DNA of 64,000 nt, from NCBI RefSeq assembly GCF_902859695.1, contig NZ_CADIJL010000019.1:47078-111077 (forward strand), in the 5' to 3' direction. The notes beneath the pieces are model-generated. The model was not told the DNA's origin. It made no database searches and worked only from the letters and a program-made list of their open reading frames with translations. Shown piece by piece: positions 1 to 8,836 of the stretch. The position numbers and the translations under genes are program-made. This stretch comes from Achromobacter ruhlandii (lineage in GTDB: Bacteria > Pseudomonadota > Gammaproteobacteria > Burkholderiales > Burkholderiaceae_B). Each line of letters starts with the position of its first letter. The first letter of the stretch is position 1.

Positions 1-201
1 CTCGGCCGCCGCCCGACGCTGCCGGACAGCCGCCCGATGATCGGCCAGGCGCCGCGCCATCCCGGCCTGTGGCTGGCGCTGGGCCACCAGCACATCGGTT
101 TCAGCACGGCGCCCGGCACCGCGCAGATACTAGGGGAATTGATGACCGACGGCGACGCCACCGGCCGCCACGACGCCTTCCGTCCGGGACGATTCCTCTA
201 G
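1..201 (+). CDS. FAD-dependent amino-acid oxidoreductase, C-terminal end (DadA-like)
   Basis: Partial gene: only the last 66 codons are inside the window, read in the first frame to a TAG at 199-201. The residues fit the C-terminal end of the DAO/DadA family: a stretch with R-P-x-I-G-Q-A-P, then P-G-L-W-L-A-L-G-H and a small-residue turn A-P-G-T-A that binds FAD phosphate in relatives. Such enzymes oxidise D-amino acids or sarcosine-like substrates. The next gene, 28 bp downstream, is an Asp/Glu-racemase-family protein, so a role in amino-acid stereochemistry is plausible. The substrate cannot be read from this fragment. Confidence 0.75.
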   Translation, partial: LGRRPTLPDSRPMIGQAPRHPGLWLALGHQHIGFSTAPGTAQILGELMTDGDATGRHDAFRPGRFL

Positions 202-229
202 GGCGTATCGACATTCACGGGAGCCTCGC

Positions 230-934
230 GTGGCCACGAACGATGCAACTCTGCCAGCCGCGCCCGCGGCCCCAGGCGCCTTTCTCGGCCTGCTGATGCT
301 GGACACGCGCTTTCCGCGCCCGCCCGGCGACGTCGGCAACCCCGAGACCTACGCCCGCGCCGGCATCCCGGCGCGCTTCGTCACGGTGCCGGGCGCCTCG
401 CCGCGCAAGATCGTGCAGGAAGCCGACCCGGCCTTCCTGCGGCCGTTCATCGATGCCGCCGTGGGTCTGGCGCGCGACGGCGCGGCGCTGATCTCCACCA
501 GTTGCGGTTTCCTGGCGCGCTACCAGGACGCCTTGCAGGCCGCCGTGCCGGTGCCAGTCGTGTCGTCCAGCCTGCTGCAATGCCATGGCCTGGCGCGGGT
601 GGGCATCGTCACCTTCGATGCGGCCTCGCTCGATCGCGCCTTGCAGGATGCGGCCGGCGTGCCCGCCAACGCCGTGGTCGAAGGCCTGGCGCCCGGCTGC
701 GAGATGCAGGCGCGCATCCTGGAAAACGCGCCGGACATGGATCTGGCGCGGGTCGAACGCGACGTGGTCGAGGCGGCCGAACGGCTGGCGCGGCGCGCCC
801 CGGACCTGACCGACATCGTGCTCGAATGCACCAACATGCCGCCCTACCGCGAGGCCGTGGCGCGCGCCACCGGCCTGCCAGTGCACGACATCGAGACGCT
901 GCTGCTGCGCAGCTGGCGCGCGCTGGCGGCCTGA
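230..934 (+). CDS. Asp/Glu/hydantoin racemase family protein
   Basis: A 234-residue protein with a GTG start. It has the two cysteines expected of cofactor-independent racemases and related decarboxylases: Cys92 in S-T-S-C-G and Cys200 in L-E-C-T-N, one per pseudo-symmetric half. Family members use the pair to remove and return an alpha proton on aspartate, glutamate, hydantoins or maleate. The gene follows the amino-acid oxidoreductase fragment at short spacing and is probably cotranscribed with it. The exact substrate is not evident; it belongs to the family often annotated only as aspartate/glutamate racemase family protein. Confidence 0.8.
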   Translation: MATNDATLPAAPAAPGAFLGLLMLDTRFPRPPGDVGNPETYARAGIPARFVTVPGASPRKIVQEADPAFLRPFIDAAVGLARDGAALISTSCGFLARYQDALQAAVPVPVVSSSLLQCHGLARVGIVTFDAASLDRALQDAAGVPANAVVEGLAPGCEMQARILENAPDMDLARVERDVVEAAERLARRAPDLTDIVLECTNMPPYREAVARATGLPVHDIETLLLRSWRALAA

Positions 935-965
935 CCGCCAATCCGCGCGGGCGCCGCGCGCCGGC

Positions 966-1006
966 ATGAAAAAACCCGGCGTGATCCCGAGGGATCCGCG
1001 CCGGGT
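966..1006 (-). terminator. Rho-independent terminator after the ABC ATPase gene
   Basis: An inverted repeat with arms ACCCGGCG / CGCCGGGT encloses a second small repeat around ATCCC/GGGAT. On the minus strand it is followed directly by a run of T. It lies about 30 nt beyond the stop of the minus-strand ABC transporter ATPase gene, and it also separates that operon from the convergent racemase gene. Confidence 0.8.
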
Positions 1007-1036
1007 CTTGCGCCTGGCGGCTTCCGGAGCGTCCGT

Positions 1037-1831
1037 TCAGCCCAGCAGCAAGGCGTCGTCCGACAGCTTCTCGCCGCGCACGCGCTCGAACATGGCCAGC
1101 AGGTCGGGCACGTCCATGCCGCGGCGTTCATCGCCGGACACGTCCAGCACCACCTGGCCCTGGTGCAGCATCACCGTGCGGTCGCCCACGTCCAGCGCCT
1201 GGCGCATGCTGTGCGTGACCATCATGGTGGTCAGCTTGCTTTCGGCCACGATGCGCGCCGTCAGTTGCAGCACGAAGTCGGCGGTGCGCGGGTCGAGCGC
1301 GGCGGTGTGTTCGTCCAGCAGCAGGATGCGCGACGGCTGCAGCGCCGCCATCAGCAGGCTCACGGCCTGGCGCTGGCCGCCCGAGAGCAGGCCGATGCGG
1401 TCGGTCAGGCGGTTTTCCAGGCCCAGGCCGAGCGTGGCCAGGCGTTCGCGGAAACCTTCCTTCATCGAGGCCTTGACCGCGCGGCCATAGCCACGGCGCG
1501 CGCCGCGCAACTGCGCCAGCGCCATGTTCTCTTCGATGGTCAGGTCTTCGCAGGTGCCAGCCATCGGATCCTGGAACACGCGCGCCACGCGCGAGGCGCG
1601 GGCCCAGACCGGCTGGCGCGTGACGTCGGCGCCGTCGATCTCGATGCGGCCGGAATCGACCGGCAGGTCGCCCGACACGGCATTCAGGAAGGTCGACTTG
1701 CCCGCGCCGTTGGAGCCGATGACGGTGACGAACTGGCCCGACGGGATGTCCAGCGACAGCCCGCGCAGCGCCCGCGTCTCGATCGGCGTGCCGGCGTTGA
1801 AAGTGATCTTGAGGTCTTTTGCGGACAACAT
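1037..1831 (-). CDS. ABC transporter ATP-binding protein (COG1101 type)
   Basis: A 264-residue nucleotide-binding subunit. Walker A is G-S-N-G-A-G-K-S-T at residues 39-47, the signature is L-S-G-G-Q, and Walker B is I-L-L-L-D-E-H followed by T-A-A-L-D-P; the H in place of the usual P after D-E is typical of this subfamily. Its start lies 1 bp after the stop of the permease gene, so the two are translationally coupled. With the permease and the periplasmic protein upstream it forms the COG2984-4120-1101 system, which in some bacteria imports tryptophan or other aromatic compounds (TrpXYZ). The substrate here is unknown. Confidence 0.92.
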   Translation of the reverse strand: MLSAKDLKITFNAGTPIETRALRGLSLDIPSGQFVTVIGSNGAGKSTFLNAVSGDLPVDSGRIEIDGADVTRQPVWARASRVARVFQDPMAGTCEDLTIEENMALAQLRGARRGYGRAVKASMKEGFRERLATLGLGLENRLTDRIGLLSGGQRQAVSLLMAALQPSRILLLDEHTAALDPRTADFVLQLTARIVAESKLTTMMVTHSMRQALDVGDRTVMLHQGQVVLDVSGDERRGMDVPDLLAMFERVRGEKLSDDALLLG

Positions 1832-1832
1832 A

Positions 1833-2723
1833 TCAGCGCCCCTTCTTGCCGACCAGCCGGCGCTTGAGCATGGGAATGACCAGGGCGATCGTGACCAGCA
1901 CCGCGGTGACGAGGTTCAGGTCCTGCGCCTTCAGGCCGATGAAATCGCTGTTCAGCGCCAGCGCGATGAAGAAGCGGTAGACGATGGCGCCGATGATGAC
2001 GGCCAGCGTGGCCAGCACCAGCTTGCGCGACGGCAGGATGCTTTCGCCGACGATCACCGCGGCCAGGCCGATGACGATGGTGCCGATGCCCATGGAGATG
2101 TCGGAACCGCCCTGGGTCTGCGCGAACAGCGCGCCCGCCATGGCGACCAGCGCGTTCGACAGCGCCATGCCGCCCAGGATCATGCGGCCGGTGTTCACGC
2201 CCTGCGCGCGGGCCATGCGGCCGTTCGAGCCGGTGGCGCGCACCGCCAGGCCGGTCTGGGTGGCGAAGAACCAGTCCAGCGCCAGCTTGGCCAGGATCAC
2301 GATGACCACCAGGATCAGCGGCCGCGCCACGTAGTCCGACAGCCAGCCCGGCTGCAGGATGGTGAAGACGGTGGGTTCGGTGATGAGCGGCACGTTGGGC
2401 TTGCCCATGATGCGCAGGTTCACGGAATACAGCGCGATCATCATCAGGATGCTGGCCAGCAGATCCATGATCTTGAGCTTGACGTTGAGCCAGCCGGTGA
2501 CCAGCCCGGCGGCGGCGCCGGCGAAGGTGGCGGCGATGGTGGCCACGAACGGGTCGGTGCCCGAGGCGATCAGCGTGGCACAGACGGCGCCGCCCAGCGG
2601 GAAACTGCCATCAACGGTCAGGTCCGGAAAGCGCAGCAGGCGAAAGGAGATAAATACGCCCAAGGCCACCAGGCTGAAGATCAGGCCGATCTCCAGTGCG
2701 CCTAACAACGAGAACAATGACAT
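1833..2723 (-). CDS. ABC transporter permease (COG4120 type)
   Basis: A 296-residue integral membrane protein with about eight hydrophobic segments, related to the LivH/RbsC permease fold. The N-terminal region with F-R-L-L-R-F-P-D-L-T-V-D-G-S-F-P is typical of the COG4120 permeases that work with COG2984 binding proteins. It is followed at 1 bp by the ATPase gene. It is separated from the binding-protein gene upstream by 390 bp and a terminator, so the permease and ATPase are probably made at a lower level than the binding protein. Confidence 0.9.
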   Translation of the reverse strand: MSLFSLLGALEIGLIFSLVALGVFISFRLLRFPDLTVDGSFPLGGAVCATLIASGTDPFVATIAATFAGAAAGLVTGWLNVKLKIMDLLASILMMIALYSVNLRIMGKPNVPLITEPTVFTILQPGWLSDYVARPLILVVIVILAKLALDWFFATQTGLAVRATGSNGRMARAQGVNTGRMILGGMALSNALVAMAGALFAQTQGGSDISMGIGTIVIGLAAVIVGESILPSRKLVLATLAVIIGAIVYRFFIALALNSDFIGLKAQDLNLVTAVLVTIALVIPMLKRRLVGKKGR

Positions 2724-3113
2724 GGGTCAAATCCAATCAGGTAGGGAACGAGCATATTAGAGATTAGGAACGTCCAACTTCTTGCGTTTCGGGGTCAGTT
2801 TTACCCGAGCTTTCGCAATAAACGTTTCCTGCCGTGCGATTTTCTCTCGATTCCTGCCAAGGCGTTGCCGGGCTTGGCGGCCAGGGCCGCAAGCGGGCTG
2901 CTTGAGGGACGCTCCGGGGAGCAAAACGCGGCATGCGGTCCGTGACCAACCTGCCGTTCAAGGCCAACGCCATCGCGCCGGGCCGCGCGCACCTTGTGGA
3001 TGCTGCCGCCCTGTGGACCCCGCGTACCGGCGCGGGGCAAACACAAGAAAACAAGATAAAACAAAACCCCGCTCATGCCGGGTAGGCACGGGCGGGGCCG
3101 AACGACTTGCGCT
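2724..3113. other. 390-bp gap between binding-protein and permease genes
   Basis: No convincing gene is present. Short open frames here lack family features and good start signals. The right end holds the terminator at 3060-3097. The left part, next to the permease start, is AT-richer (roughly 2740-2830) and could carry a secondary promoter for the permease and ATPase genes; no box is good enough to name. Confidence 0.6.
3060..3097 (-). terminator. Terminator after the binding-protein gene
   Basis: Read on the minus strand, a GC-rich stem (CCCCGC pairing with GCGGGG) with an inner paired GTGCC/GGCAT region is followed by TTTTGTTTT. It lies 16 nt after the stop of the binding-protein gene and would stop or attenuate transcription before the permease gene. 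Confidence 0.75.
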
Positions 3114-4085
3114 TTACTTTACCACCACCGCGGCCGACTTGATGATCGCGTCGGACAGCGTCACGCCTTGCTTGGCGGCGGCGCCCGGGTTCACGTAGAG
3201 CTCCAGCTTGGAGATGGTTTCGGACGGAATCGCGCCGGGCTTCTCGCCCTTGAGGATGCGCACCACGACCTTGCCGGTCTGCACGCCCAGGTCACGGTAA
3301 TTGATGCCCAGGGCGGCGATGCCGCCGCGCTTGACGCTGTCGGTGTCCGAGGCGATCAGCGGGATCTTGGCGTCGTTGCCGACCTTCACCAGCGATTCGT
3401 AGGCCGAGACCACGTTGTTGTCGGTGTTGGTGTAGATGACGTCGACCTTGCCGATCAGGCTGCGCGCGGCGGACGCCACGTCGACCGAACGCGGGGCGGC
3501 GGCTTCGACCAGGCTCATGCCCGACTTGGGCAGGATTTCCTGCAGTTTCTTGACCACCACGACCGAGTTGGCCTCGCCCGGGTTGTAGACCATGCCGACG
3601 CGCTTGGCGTTGGGCACGATCTTCTTGATCAGCTCGACCTGCTTGTCCAGCGCCAGCAGGTCCGACACGCCGGTGACGTTGGTGCCCGAGGCGTCCATGC
3701 TGGCGACCAGCTGGGCGGCGACCGGGTCGGTCACGGCGGAATACACCACCGGCACGTCCTTGGTGGCGGCCACGACGGCCTGGGCCGACGGGGTGGCGAT
3801 GGCGACGATGGCGTCGGGCTTGTCGCCGACGAACTTGCGCGCGATCTGGGCGGCGGTGCCGGTGTTGCCCTGGGCGCTCTGGTACTGCCACTTCAGGTTC
3901 TTGCCCGGCTCGTAGCCGGCTTGCTTGAGGGCGTCCTGCACCCCGTCACGCACGGCGTCCAGCGCCGGGTGCTCGACGATGGCGGTGACCGCCACCGACT
4001 TCTGCTGCGCCGCCACCGGCGCGGCGATCGCCATCGCCAGCGCCATTGCGCCAACCGTCAGAAAATGTTTTTTTCCGATCAGCAT
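3114..4085 (-). CDS. ABC transporter substrate-binding protein (COG2984, TrpX-like)
   Basis: A 323-residue periplasmic binding protein. Residues 1-26 form a Sec signal peptide (K-K, a hydrophobic core rich in A, L and M, then A-A-Q-Q). The mature part shows the COG2984 pattern: A-I-V-E-H-P-A-L-D-A-V near its start, A-T-P-S-A-Q-A, Y-S-A-V-T-D-P, and G-M-V-Y-N-P-G-E-A-N-S. Relatives bind tryptophan, tyrosine or related ligands. It is the first gene of the minus-strand transporter, separated by a terminator from the permease. Its 5' leader can form an inverted repeat (4124-4163). Confidence 0.92.
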   Translation of the reverse strand: MLIGKKHFLTVGAMALAMAIAAPVAAQQKSVAVTAIVEHPALDAVRDGVQDALKQAGYEPGKNLKWQYQSAQGNTGTAAQIARKFVGDKPDAIVAIATPSAQAVVAATKDVPVVYSAVTDPVAAQLVASMDASGTNVTGVSDLLALDKQVELIKKIVPNAKRVGMVYNPGEANSVVVVKKLQEILPKSGMSLVEAAAPRSVDVASAARSLIGKVDVIYTNTDNNVVSAYESLVKVGNDAKIPLIASDTDSVKRGGIAALGINYRDLGVQTGKVVVRILKGEKPGAIPSETISKLELYVNPGAAAKQGVTLSDAIIKSAAVVVK

Positions 4086-4123
4086 AGGTAAGCTCCTTGA
4101 ACCCTTGGTATTTGTTCATTATT

Positions 4124-4163
4124 ACGGCTGTTCCGCGGGCTTCCCCACGGTCCGGACAGCCGT
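4124..4163 (-). promoter_or_regulatory. Inverted repeat in the leader of the TrpX-like gene
   Basis: ACGGCTGT and ACAGCCGT are 8-bp perfect arms around 24 nt that begin and end with CCG/CGG, so the stem can extend with one bulge. It lies 39-78 bp upstream of the binding-protein start codon, in the divergent region shared with the aldo/keto reductase gene. It could be an operator or an mRNA leader hairpin; nothing identifies the factor. Confidence 0.4.
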
Positions 4164-4327
4164 AAAGCCGTATAGTCTAACGTGTCGCAACACAAATTCA
4201 CTTGGGGGGAATCCCTGAAATGGTGCATGCGCGGCGCGACTGCCCCATGCCGGGGCGGGCGGCGCCAATATACTAAAAGCGCCGCGCCCGCGCGACACGA
4301 CATCCGCGACATCCAAAGGGCCACATC

Positions 4328-5284
4328 ATGATCAAACGCGCATTGGGCCGCTCCGGCCTGCAGATTCCTCCCCTCACCTTCGGCGGCAACGTCTTCGGCT
4401 GGACCGTCGACGAGGCCGGCACGTTCTCGCTGCTGGACGCGCTGGTTGACGCCGGCCTGAATTTCATCGACACCGCCGACGTTTATTCGCGCTGGGTGCC
4501 CGGCAACCAGGGCGGTGAATCCGAAACCCTGATCGGCAAGTGGCTCAAGCGCTCGGGCAAGCGCGACCGCGTGCTGATCGCCACCAAGGTCGGCATGGAG
4601 ATGGGCCCGGACGCCAAGGGCCTGGCGCCGGCCTACATCCGGCGCGCGCTGGACGCGTCGCTGGCGCGGCTGCAGACCGACCACGTCGACCTGTACCAGT
4701 CGCACAAGGACGACCCCGACACGCCGCTGACCGACACGCTGGGCGAATACGCCAAGCTGATCGAAGCCGGCAAGGTGCGCGCCATCGGCGCCTCCAACTA
4801 CACCGCGGTGCGGCTGTCCGAAGCGCTGATCGCCAGCGAACGCCACAACCTGCCGCGCTACGAGAGCATCCAGCCGGAATACAACCTGTACAGCCGCGAA
4901 CCGTTCGAGGGGCACCTGCAGGCGCTGGTCAAGGCGCAGGACCTGGGCACCATCAACTATTACGCGCTGGCCAGCGGCTTTCTCAGCGGCAAGTACCGCG
5001 GCCCGGCCGACGTCGGCAAGAGCGCGCGCGGCAAGAAGATCGTCGACACTTACTTGAACGACCGCGGCTACCGCATCCTCAAGGCGCTGGATGAAGTCGC
5101 CGAGGACGCCAACTGTACGCCCGCCCAGGCCGCGCTGGCCTGGCAGATCGCGCAGCCCGGCATCACCTCGCCGATCGTCAGCGCCACGTCGCTGGCGCAG
5201 CTGGACGAACTGGTCAAGGCCGCCAGCCTGACGCTGACGCGCGACCAGCTGGCCAGGCTCAGCCTGGCCAGCGACTGGCGCTGA
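4328..5284 (+). CDS. Aldo/keto reductase
   Basis: A 318-residue (alpha/beta)8 NADPH-dependent oxidoreductase. The catalytic tetrad is visible: Asp48 in I-D-T-A-D, Tyr53, Lys87 in T-K-V-G and His126 in Q-S-H-K. The C-terminal part has P-I-V-S-A-T-S followed by Q-L-D-E-L, the cofactor-phosphate region of the family. Residues G-E-S-E-T-L-I-G-K-W-L place it among the YajO/YghZ-like AKRs rather than the sugar reductases. It is transcribed alone, divergent from the ABC transporter and convergent with a Bug gene. The substrate is unknown. Confidence 0.9.
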   Translation: MIKRALGRSGLQIPPLTFGGNVFGWTVDEAGTFSLLDALVDAGLNFIDTADVYSRWVPGNQGGESETLIGKWLKRSGKRDRVLIATKVGMEMGPDAKGLAPAYIRRALDASLARLQTDHVDLYQSHKDDPDTPLTDTLGEYAKLIEAGKVRAIGASNYTAVRLSEALIASERHNLPRYESIQPEYNLYSREPFEGHLQALVKAQDLGTINYYALASGFLSGKYRGPADVGKSARGKKIVDTYLNDRGYRILKALDEVAEDANCTPAQAALAWQIAQPGITSPIVSATSLAQLDELVKAASLTLTRDQLARLSLASDWR

Positions 5285-5311
5285 CGCGCGCCCGCGCCCG
5301 CGCCGCGGGCG

Positions 5312-6286
5312 TCAATCCAGCTTGACGCCCGAGTCCGACACCACCTTGGCCCAGCGCGACACCTCGCTGTCGACGAACTTGCCGAAGGCCGGCCCGGTCA
5401 GGGTCGGAATGGCGGTGCCGTTGCTCTCCCAGGTCTCCTTGATCTTCGGCGTGTTCAGGGCCTTGGTGATTTCCGCCGTCATGCGGTCCACCGCCTCCTG
5501 CGGCGTGCCCGCGGGCGCCCAGATCGCGTACCAGGTCGACACCACGTAGTTCGGCACCCCGGCCTCGGCCGCGGTCGGCACGTCCGGCAGCGACGGCGAG
5601 CGCTTGTCGGCGGCCACCGCCAGCGGCTTGATCGCGCCCGAGCGGATATGACCCGATGACGAGCCCAGGCCGTCGAACGCCAGGTCCACCTGCCCGCCAA
5701 TCAGCGCGGTCAGCATCGGCCCAGCGCCCTGGTACGGCACGTCGACCAGCTTGATGCCGGTCTGCATGGCGAACAGTTCGCCGGCCAGGTGGTGGGTGCT
5801 GCCCTTGCCGGCCGTGCCGAAGTTGATGTCGCCGGGATGCTGCTTGGCGTAGGCGATGAATTCCTGCAGCGTCTTGACGGGCAGCTTGGTGGCATTGATG
5901 ACCACCACCTGCGGCGGCTGCGCCACCAGCGCCACCGGCACGAAGTCCTTCTGGATGTTGTAGTTCAGGCTCTTGTACAGCGACGGCGCCAGCGCATGGT
6001 GCGCGCCCCCCATGAAGAAGGTGTAGCCGTCCGGCCGCGCCTTGGCGGCCACGCCCGCGCCGACGGTGCCGCCGGCGCCGCCCTTGTTGTCGATCACCAC
6101 CGACTGGCCCAGTTGCATCGTCAACTGCTGGGCCAGCGGCCGGGCGAAGGTATCGGTGCCGCCCCCGGCGGGAAAGGGCACGATGAGCGTGATGGGCCGT
6201 TCCGGCCAGGACGCGGCGCTGGCGGTGCCGGCGAAACCGGCGGCCAGCGTGGCCAGCAGGGTCGCGGCGAACATGCGGTATTTCAT
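5312..6286 (-). CDS. Bug-family tripartite tricarboxylate transporter binding protein
   Basis: A 324-residue periplasmic solute-binding protein of the Bug (TctC) family. It has a signal peptide (residues 1-24 ending A-S-A-A), then the diagnostic W-P-E-R-P-I-T-L-I-V-P-F-P-A-G-G-G-T-D and later D-N-K-G-G-A-G-G, which bind carboxylate and water-bridged ligands. It lies downstream of the malonyl-CoA synthetase gene in the same direction, but a strong terminator stands between them, so it probably has its own promoter or depends on readthrough. Position suggests a malonate or other short dicarboxylate ligand; this is inference. Confidence 0.92.
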   Translation of the reverse strand: MKYRMFAATLLATLAAGFAGTASAASWPERPITLIVPFPAGGGTDTFARPLAQQLTMQLGQSVVIDNKGGAGGTVGAGVAAKARPDGYTFFMGGAHHALAPSLYKSLNYNIQKDFVPVALVAQPPQVVVINATKLPVKTLQEFIAYAKQHPGDINFGTAGKGSTHHLAGELFAMQTGIKLVDVPYQGAGPMLTALIGGQVDLAFDGLGSSSGHIRSGAIKPLAVAADKRSPSLPDVPTAAEAGVPNYVVSTWYAIWAPAGTPQEAVDRMTAEITKALNTPKIKETWESNGTAIPTLTGPAFGKFVDSEVSRWAKVVSDSGVKLD

Positions 6287-6403
6287 ATTGTCTCCTCTTG
6301 CTGCAGCGTGGGGACGGCGCGTTTCCCGCGTCTCGTCTCTTGTGTTCTTGGGTTGGGATGCTGCCTGGTTCGGGAATCGTTCTGGAAAGGGGTCGGGCTC
6401 CTT

Positions 6404-6435
6404 GGAAAAAAATGGCCGGTCTGCGTGGACCGGCC
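6404..6435 (-). terminator. Rho-independent terminator after matB
   Basis: On the minus strand GGCCGGTC and GACCGGCC form a perfect 8-bp stem with a 6-nt loop, followed by A and seven T. It begins 13 nt beyond the matB stop codon and separates the malonate genes from the Bug gene. Confidence 0.88.
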
Positions 6436-6448
6436 TGGCATGACGACG

Positions 6449-7990
6449 CTACAGCGCCTGATAGGTTTCGCGCAGCACGTTCTTCTGCACCTTGCCCATG
6501 GTGTTGCGCGGCAGCTGGTCAACGATGTGCACGCGCTTGGGCACCTTGAAGTTGGCGATGCGCGCCTTCAGCTCGGCCTGCATCGCGGCGGCGTCCAGCG
6601 TGGCGCCGTCCTTGGGCACCACCACCGCCACCACCGCTTCGCCGAAATCGGCATGCGGCACGCCGATGACGGCCGACTCGGCCACGCCCGGCATGTCGTC
6701 GATCAGCGTCTCGATCTCTTTCGGATAGACGTTGAAGCCGCCGGAGATGATCAGGTCCTTGCTGCGGCCGACGATCGACAGGTAGTCGGCAGGCACGTCA
6801 CGGCCGGCGGATTCGCCGCCCCAGCGGCCCACGTCGCCGGTCTTGAACCAGCCGTCCTGCGTGAATTCCTCGCGGGTCTTTTCCGGCATGCGCCAGTAGC
6901 CCGAGAACACGTTGGGTCCGCGCACCTGCACGTTGCCGATCTCGCCCGGCGCCAGCGCGATGCCGGCATCGTCCACCACCCGCACCTGCACGCCCGGCAA
7001 CGCCCGGCCCACGGTGCCGGCCAGGCGTTCGCCATCGGCCGCGTCATACGGATTGGAGGTCAGCATGACGGTCTCGCTCATGCCGTAGCGTTCCAGGATG
7101 GCGTGGCCGCTGCGCTCGCGGAAATCGTTGAAGGTCTCGGACAGCAGCGGCGCCGAGCCCGAGATGAACAGGCGCATGTTGGCGCACACGTCGCGATTGA
7201 AGCGCTTGTCGGCCAGCAGCCGCACGTAGTAGGTCGGCACGCCCATCATTACCGTGCTCTGCGGCAGGTAGCGCAGCGCCTGGTCGGCGTCCAGCTTGGG
7301 CAGCCAGATCATCTTCGCCCCCGCCAGCAGCGCGCCGTGCGAGGCCACGAACAGGCCGTGCACATGGAAGATCGGCAGCATGTGCAGCAGCACGTCGTCC
7401 GAGCGCCAGCCCCAGTGCTTGTGCAGCACTTGCGCGTTGGACGCCAGGTTGCCATGCGACAGCATCGCCCCCTTGCTGCGGCCGGTGGTGCCGGACGTGT
7501 AGAGGATGGCGGCCAGGTCGTCCGGCTTGCGCTTGACGGTCCTGAAGGTCTGCGACAGGCCGCCGGCGGCTTCCAGCAGCGTGCCGGTGCGATCTTCGTC
7601 GAGCGTGTACACATGCGCGCAGCCGGCCTTGTCGGCGGCGCGCTGGACCCAGTCGCGGTTCTTGCCGGCGCAGACCACCACGGCCGGCTCGGCGTTGCCC
7701 AGGAAATACTCGATCTCGGCTTCGCGATAAGCGGTGTTCAGCGGCAGGTACACCAGGCCGGCGCGCAGCGTGGCCAGGTACAGCAACAGGGCTTCGGGCG
7801 ATTTCTCGACCTGCACCGCGACCCGCGCGCCCTCGGGCAGCTTGAGCGAGGCCAGCAGGTTGGCCAGGCAGGCCGTGGCGCGGTCGATGTCGTCCCAGGT
7901 GTAGGCCAGCTCGGGGGTTTCGAGCGCGACCTGTTTGCGATCGGCGGGGAATCCGCCCTCCAGCACAGCGTATAGATTGGCGTTGCTCAC
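6449..7990 (-). CDS. matB: Malonyl-CoA synthetase
   Basis: A 513-residue acyl-adenylate-forming enzyme that activates malonate with ATP and CoA. The adenylation motif Y-T-S-G-T-T-G-R-S-K-G is at residues 164-174, followed by P-I-F-H-V-H-G-L, E-R-Y-G-M-S-E-T and G-W-F-K-T-G-D-V; the C-terminal catalytic lysine is near residue 500 in N-T-M-G-K. The start chosen is GTG at 7990, behind the Shine-Dalgarno-like CTCCGGAGA; the frame stays open much further upstream inside the next gene, but that part is not homologous. MatB-type identity rests on length, motifs and the adjacent malonyl-CoA decarboxylase and GntR genes. Confidence 0.9.
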   Translation of the reverse strand: MSNANLYAVLEGGFPADRKQVALETPELAYTWDDIDRATACLANLLASLKLPEGARVAVQVEKSPEALLLYLATLRAGLVYLPLNTAYREAEIEYFLGNAEPAVVVCAGKNRDWVQRAADKAGCAHVYTLDEDRTGTLLEAAGGLSQTFRTVKRKPDDLAAILYTSGTTGRSKGAMLSHGNLASNAQVLHKHWGWRSDDVLLHMLPIFHVHGLFVASHGALLAGAKMIWLPKLDADQALRYLPQSTVMMGVPTYYVRLLADKRFNRDVCANMRLFISGSAPLLSETFNDFRERSGHAILERYGMSETVMLTSNPYDAADGERLAGTVGRALPGVQVRVVDDAGIALAPGEIGNVQVRGPNVFSGYWRMPEKTREEFTQDGWFKTGDVGRWGGESAGRDVPADYLSIVGRSKDLIISGGFNVYPKEIETLIDDMPGVAESAVIGVPHADFGEAVVAVVVPKDGATLDAAAMQAELKARIANFKVPKRVHIVDQLPRNTMGKVQKNVLRETYQAL

Positions 7991-7995
7991 CGTTT

Positions 7996-8787
7996 TCAGT
8001 CTCCGGAGAAGTGGGGGTCTACGCCGGCCAGGAAAGCGCGCACGCCCTCCTTGTGGTCCCGGCTCTCGGCGTAGGAGAAATAATCCTGGTATTCGGCTTC
8101 GGTCAAGGCGCCGCCCTGCGCCAGGCGCGCCGACAGGCGCTTGTTGATGCGGGCGGCCAGCGGCGCGCCCTGGCAGATGCGTTCGGCGCTGCGCCGGGCC
8201 TGCGCGGCCACCTCGGCATCGGCCACGATGCGCGTCAGCAATCCCAGGTCGCGCGCCTCGGCGGCGCCGAACACGCGGCCTTCGAGCAGAATGGCCAGCG
8301 TCGCGGCGCGGCCGGCCAATGCCAGCAGGCCGCGCATCTCGTCGGGCGCCATGGGAAAGCCCAGCCGGTTGATCGGCACGCCAAAGCGCGCCGATTCGCC
8401 GGCGATGCGCAGGTCGCACTGGCAGGCGATCTCCAGCCCGCCGCCGACGCACACGCCTTCGATCTGCGCCACCACCGGCTGCGGGCATTGCGCCACGGCC
8501 ATCAATGCGGGCGCCAGTATCTCGCGGTGATAGCGCTGCACGCCCGCGGCATCGGCGCGCTCGGCCGGAAACTCGCGGATGTCCGCGCCCGCGGCGAAAT
8601 TGCCGCCCTCGCCGCGCACGATCACGCAGCGCAGCGCGTCGTCGGCGGCGATGCGCGTGAAGACGTCGCGCAGTTCGCGCCACATGCCCACGGTGATGGC
8701 GTTCAGGCGCCCCGGGTGCGACAGCGTCACCCAGGCCAGTTGCCCGTCGCGTTGCAGCAGCACACGGCCTGCCGTGTTGTCCGTCAT
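7996..8787 (-). CDS. Enoyl-CoA hydratase/isomerase family protein
   Basis: A 263-residue crotonase-fold protein. The two oxyanion-hole segments are N-F-A-A-G-A-D-I (residues 63-70) and G-V-C-V-G-G-G-L-E-I (111-120). The usual catalytic glutamates are not both obvious, so it may act as an isomerase or other crotonase rather than a hydratase. It sits between the malonyl-CoA decarboxylase and matB genes, 5 bp upstream of matB, so it belongs to the malonate operon. A crotonase is not part of the classical MatABC set, and its role here is unclear. Confidence 0.88.
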   Translation of the reverse strand: MTDNTAGRVLLQRDGQLAWVTLSHPGRLNAITVGMWRELRDVFTRIAADDALRCVIVRGEGGNFAAGADIREFPAERADAAGVQRYHREILAPALMAVAQCPQPVVAQIEGVCVGGGLEIACQCDLRIAGESARFGVPINRLGFPMAPDEMRGLLALAGRAATLAILLEGRVFGAAEARDLGLLTRIVADAEVAAQARRSAERICQGAPLAARINKRLSARLAQGGALTEAEYQDYFSYAESRDHKEGVRAFLAGVDPHFSGD

Positions 8788-8836
8788 GTCCCCTCGCTGG
8801 TTATCGTTTTTTTTTTGTGTGACGACGCGCCGCCGC

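Noticed and set aside
5789..7975. A 728-codon plus-strand frame over the Bug and matB genes
   Set aside because: It crosses two clear minus-strand genes and an intergenic terminator, so it is not a gene.
8799..8816. T-tract between the crotonase and decarboxylase genes as a terminator
   Set aside because: The tract reads as A on the minus strand, which is the coding direction, and no stem precedes it.
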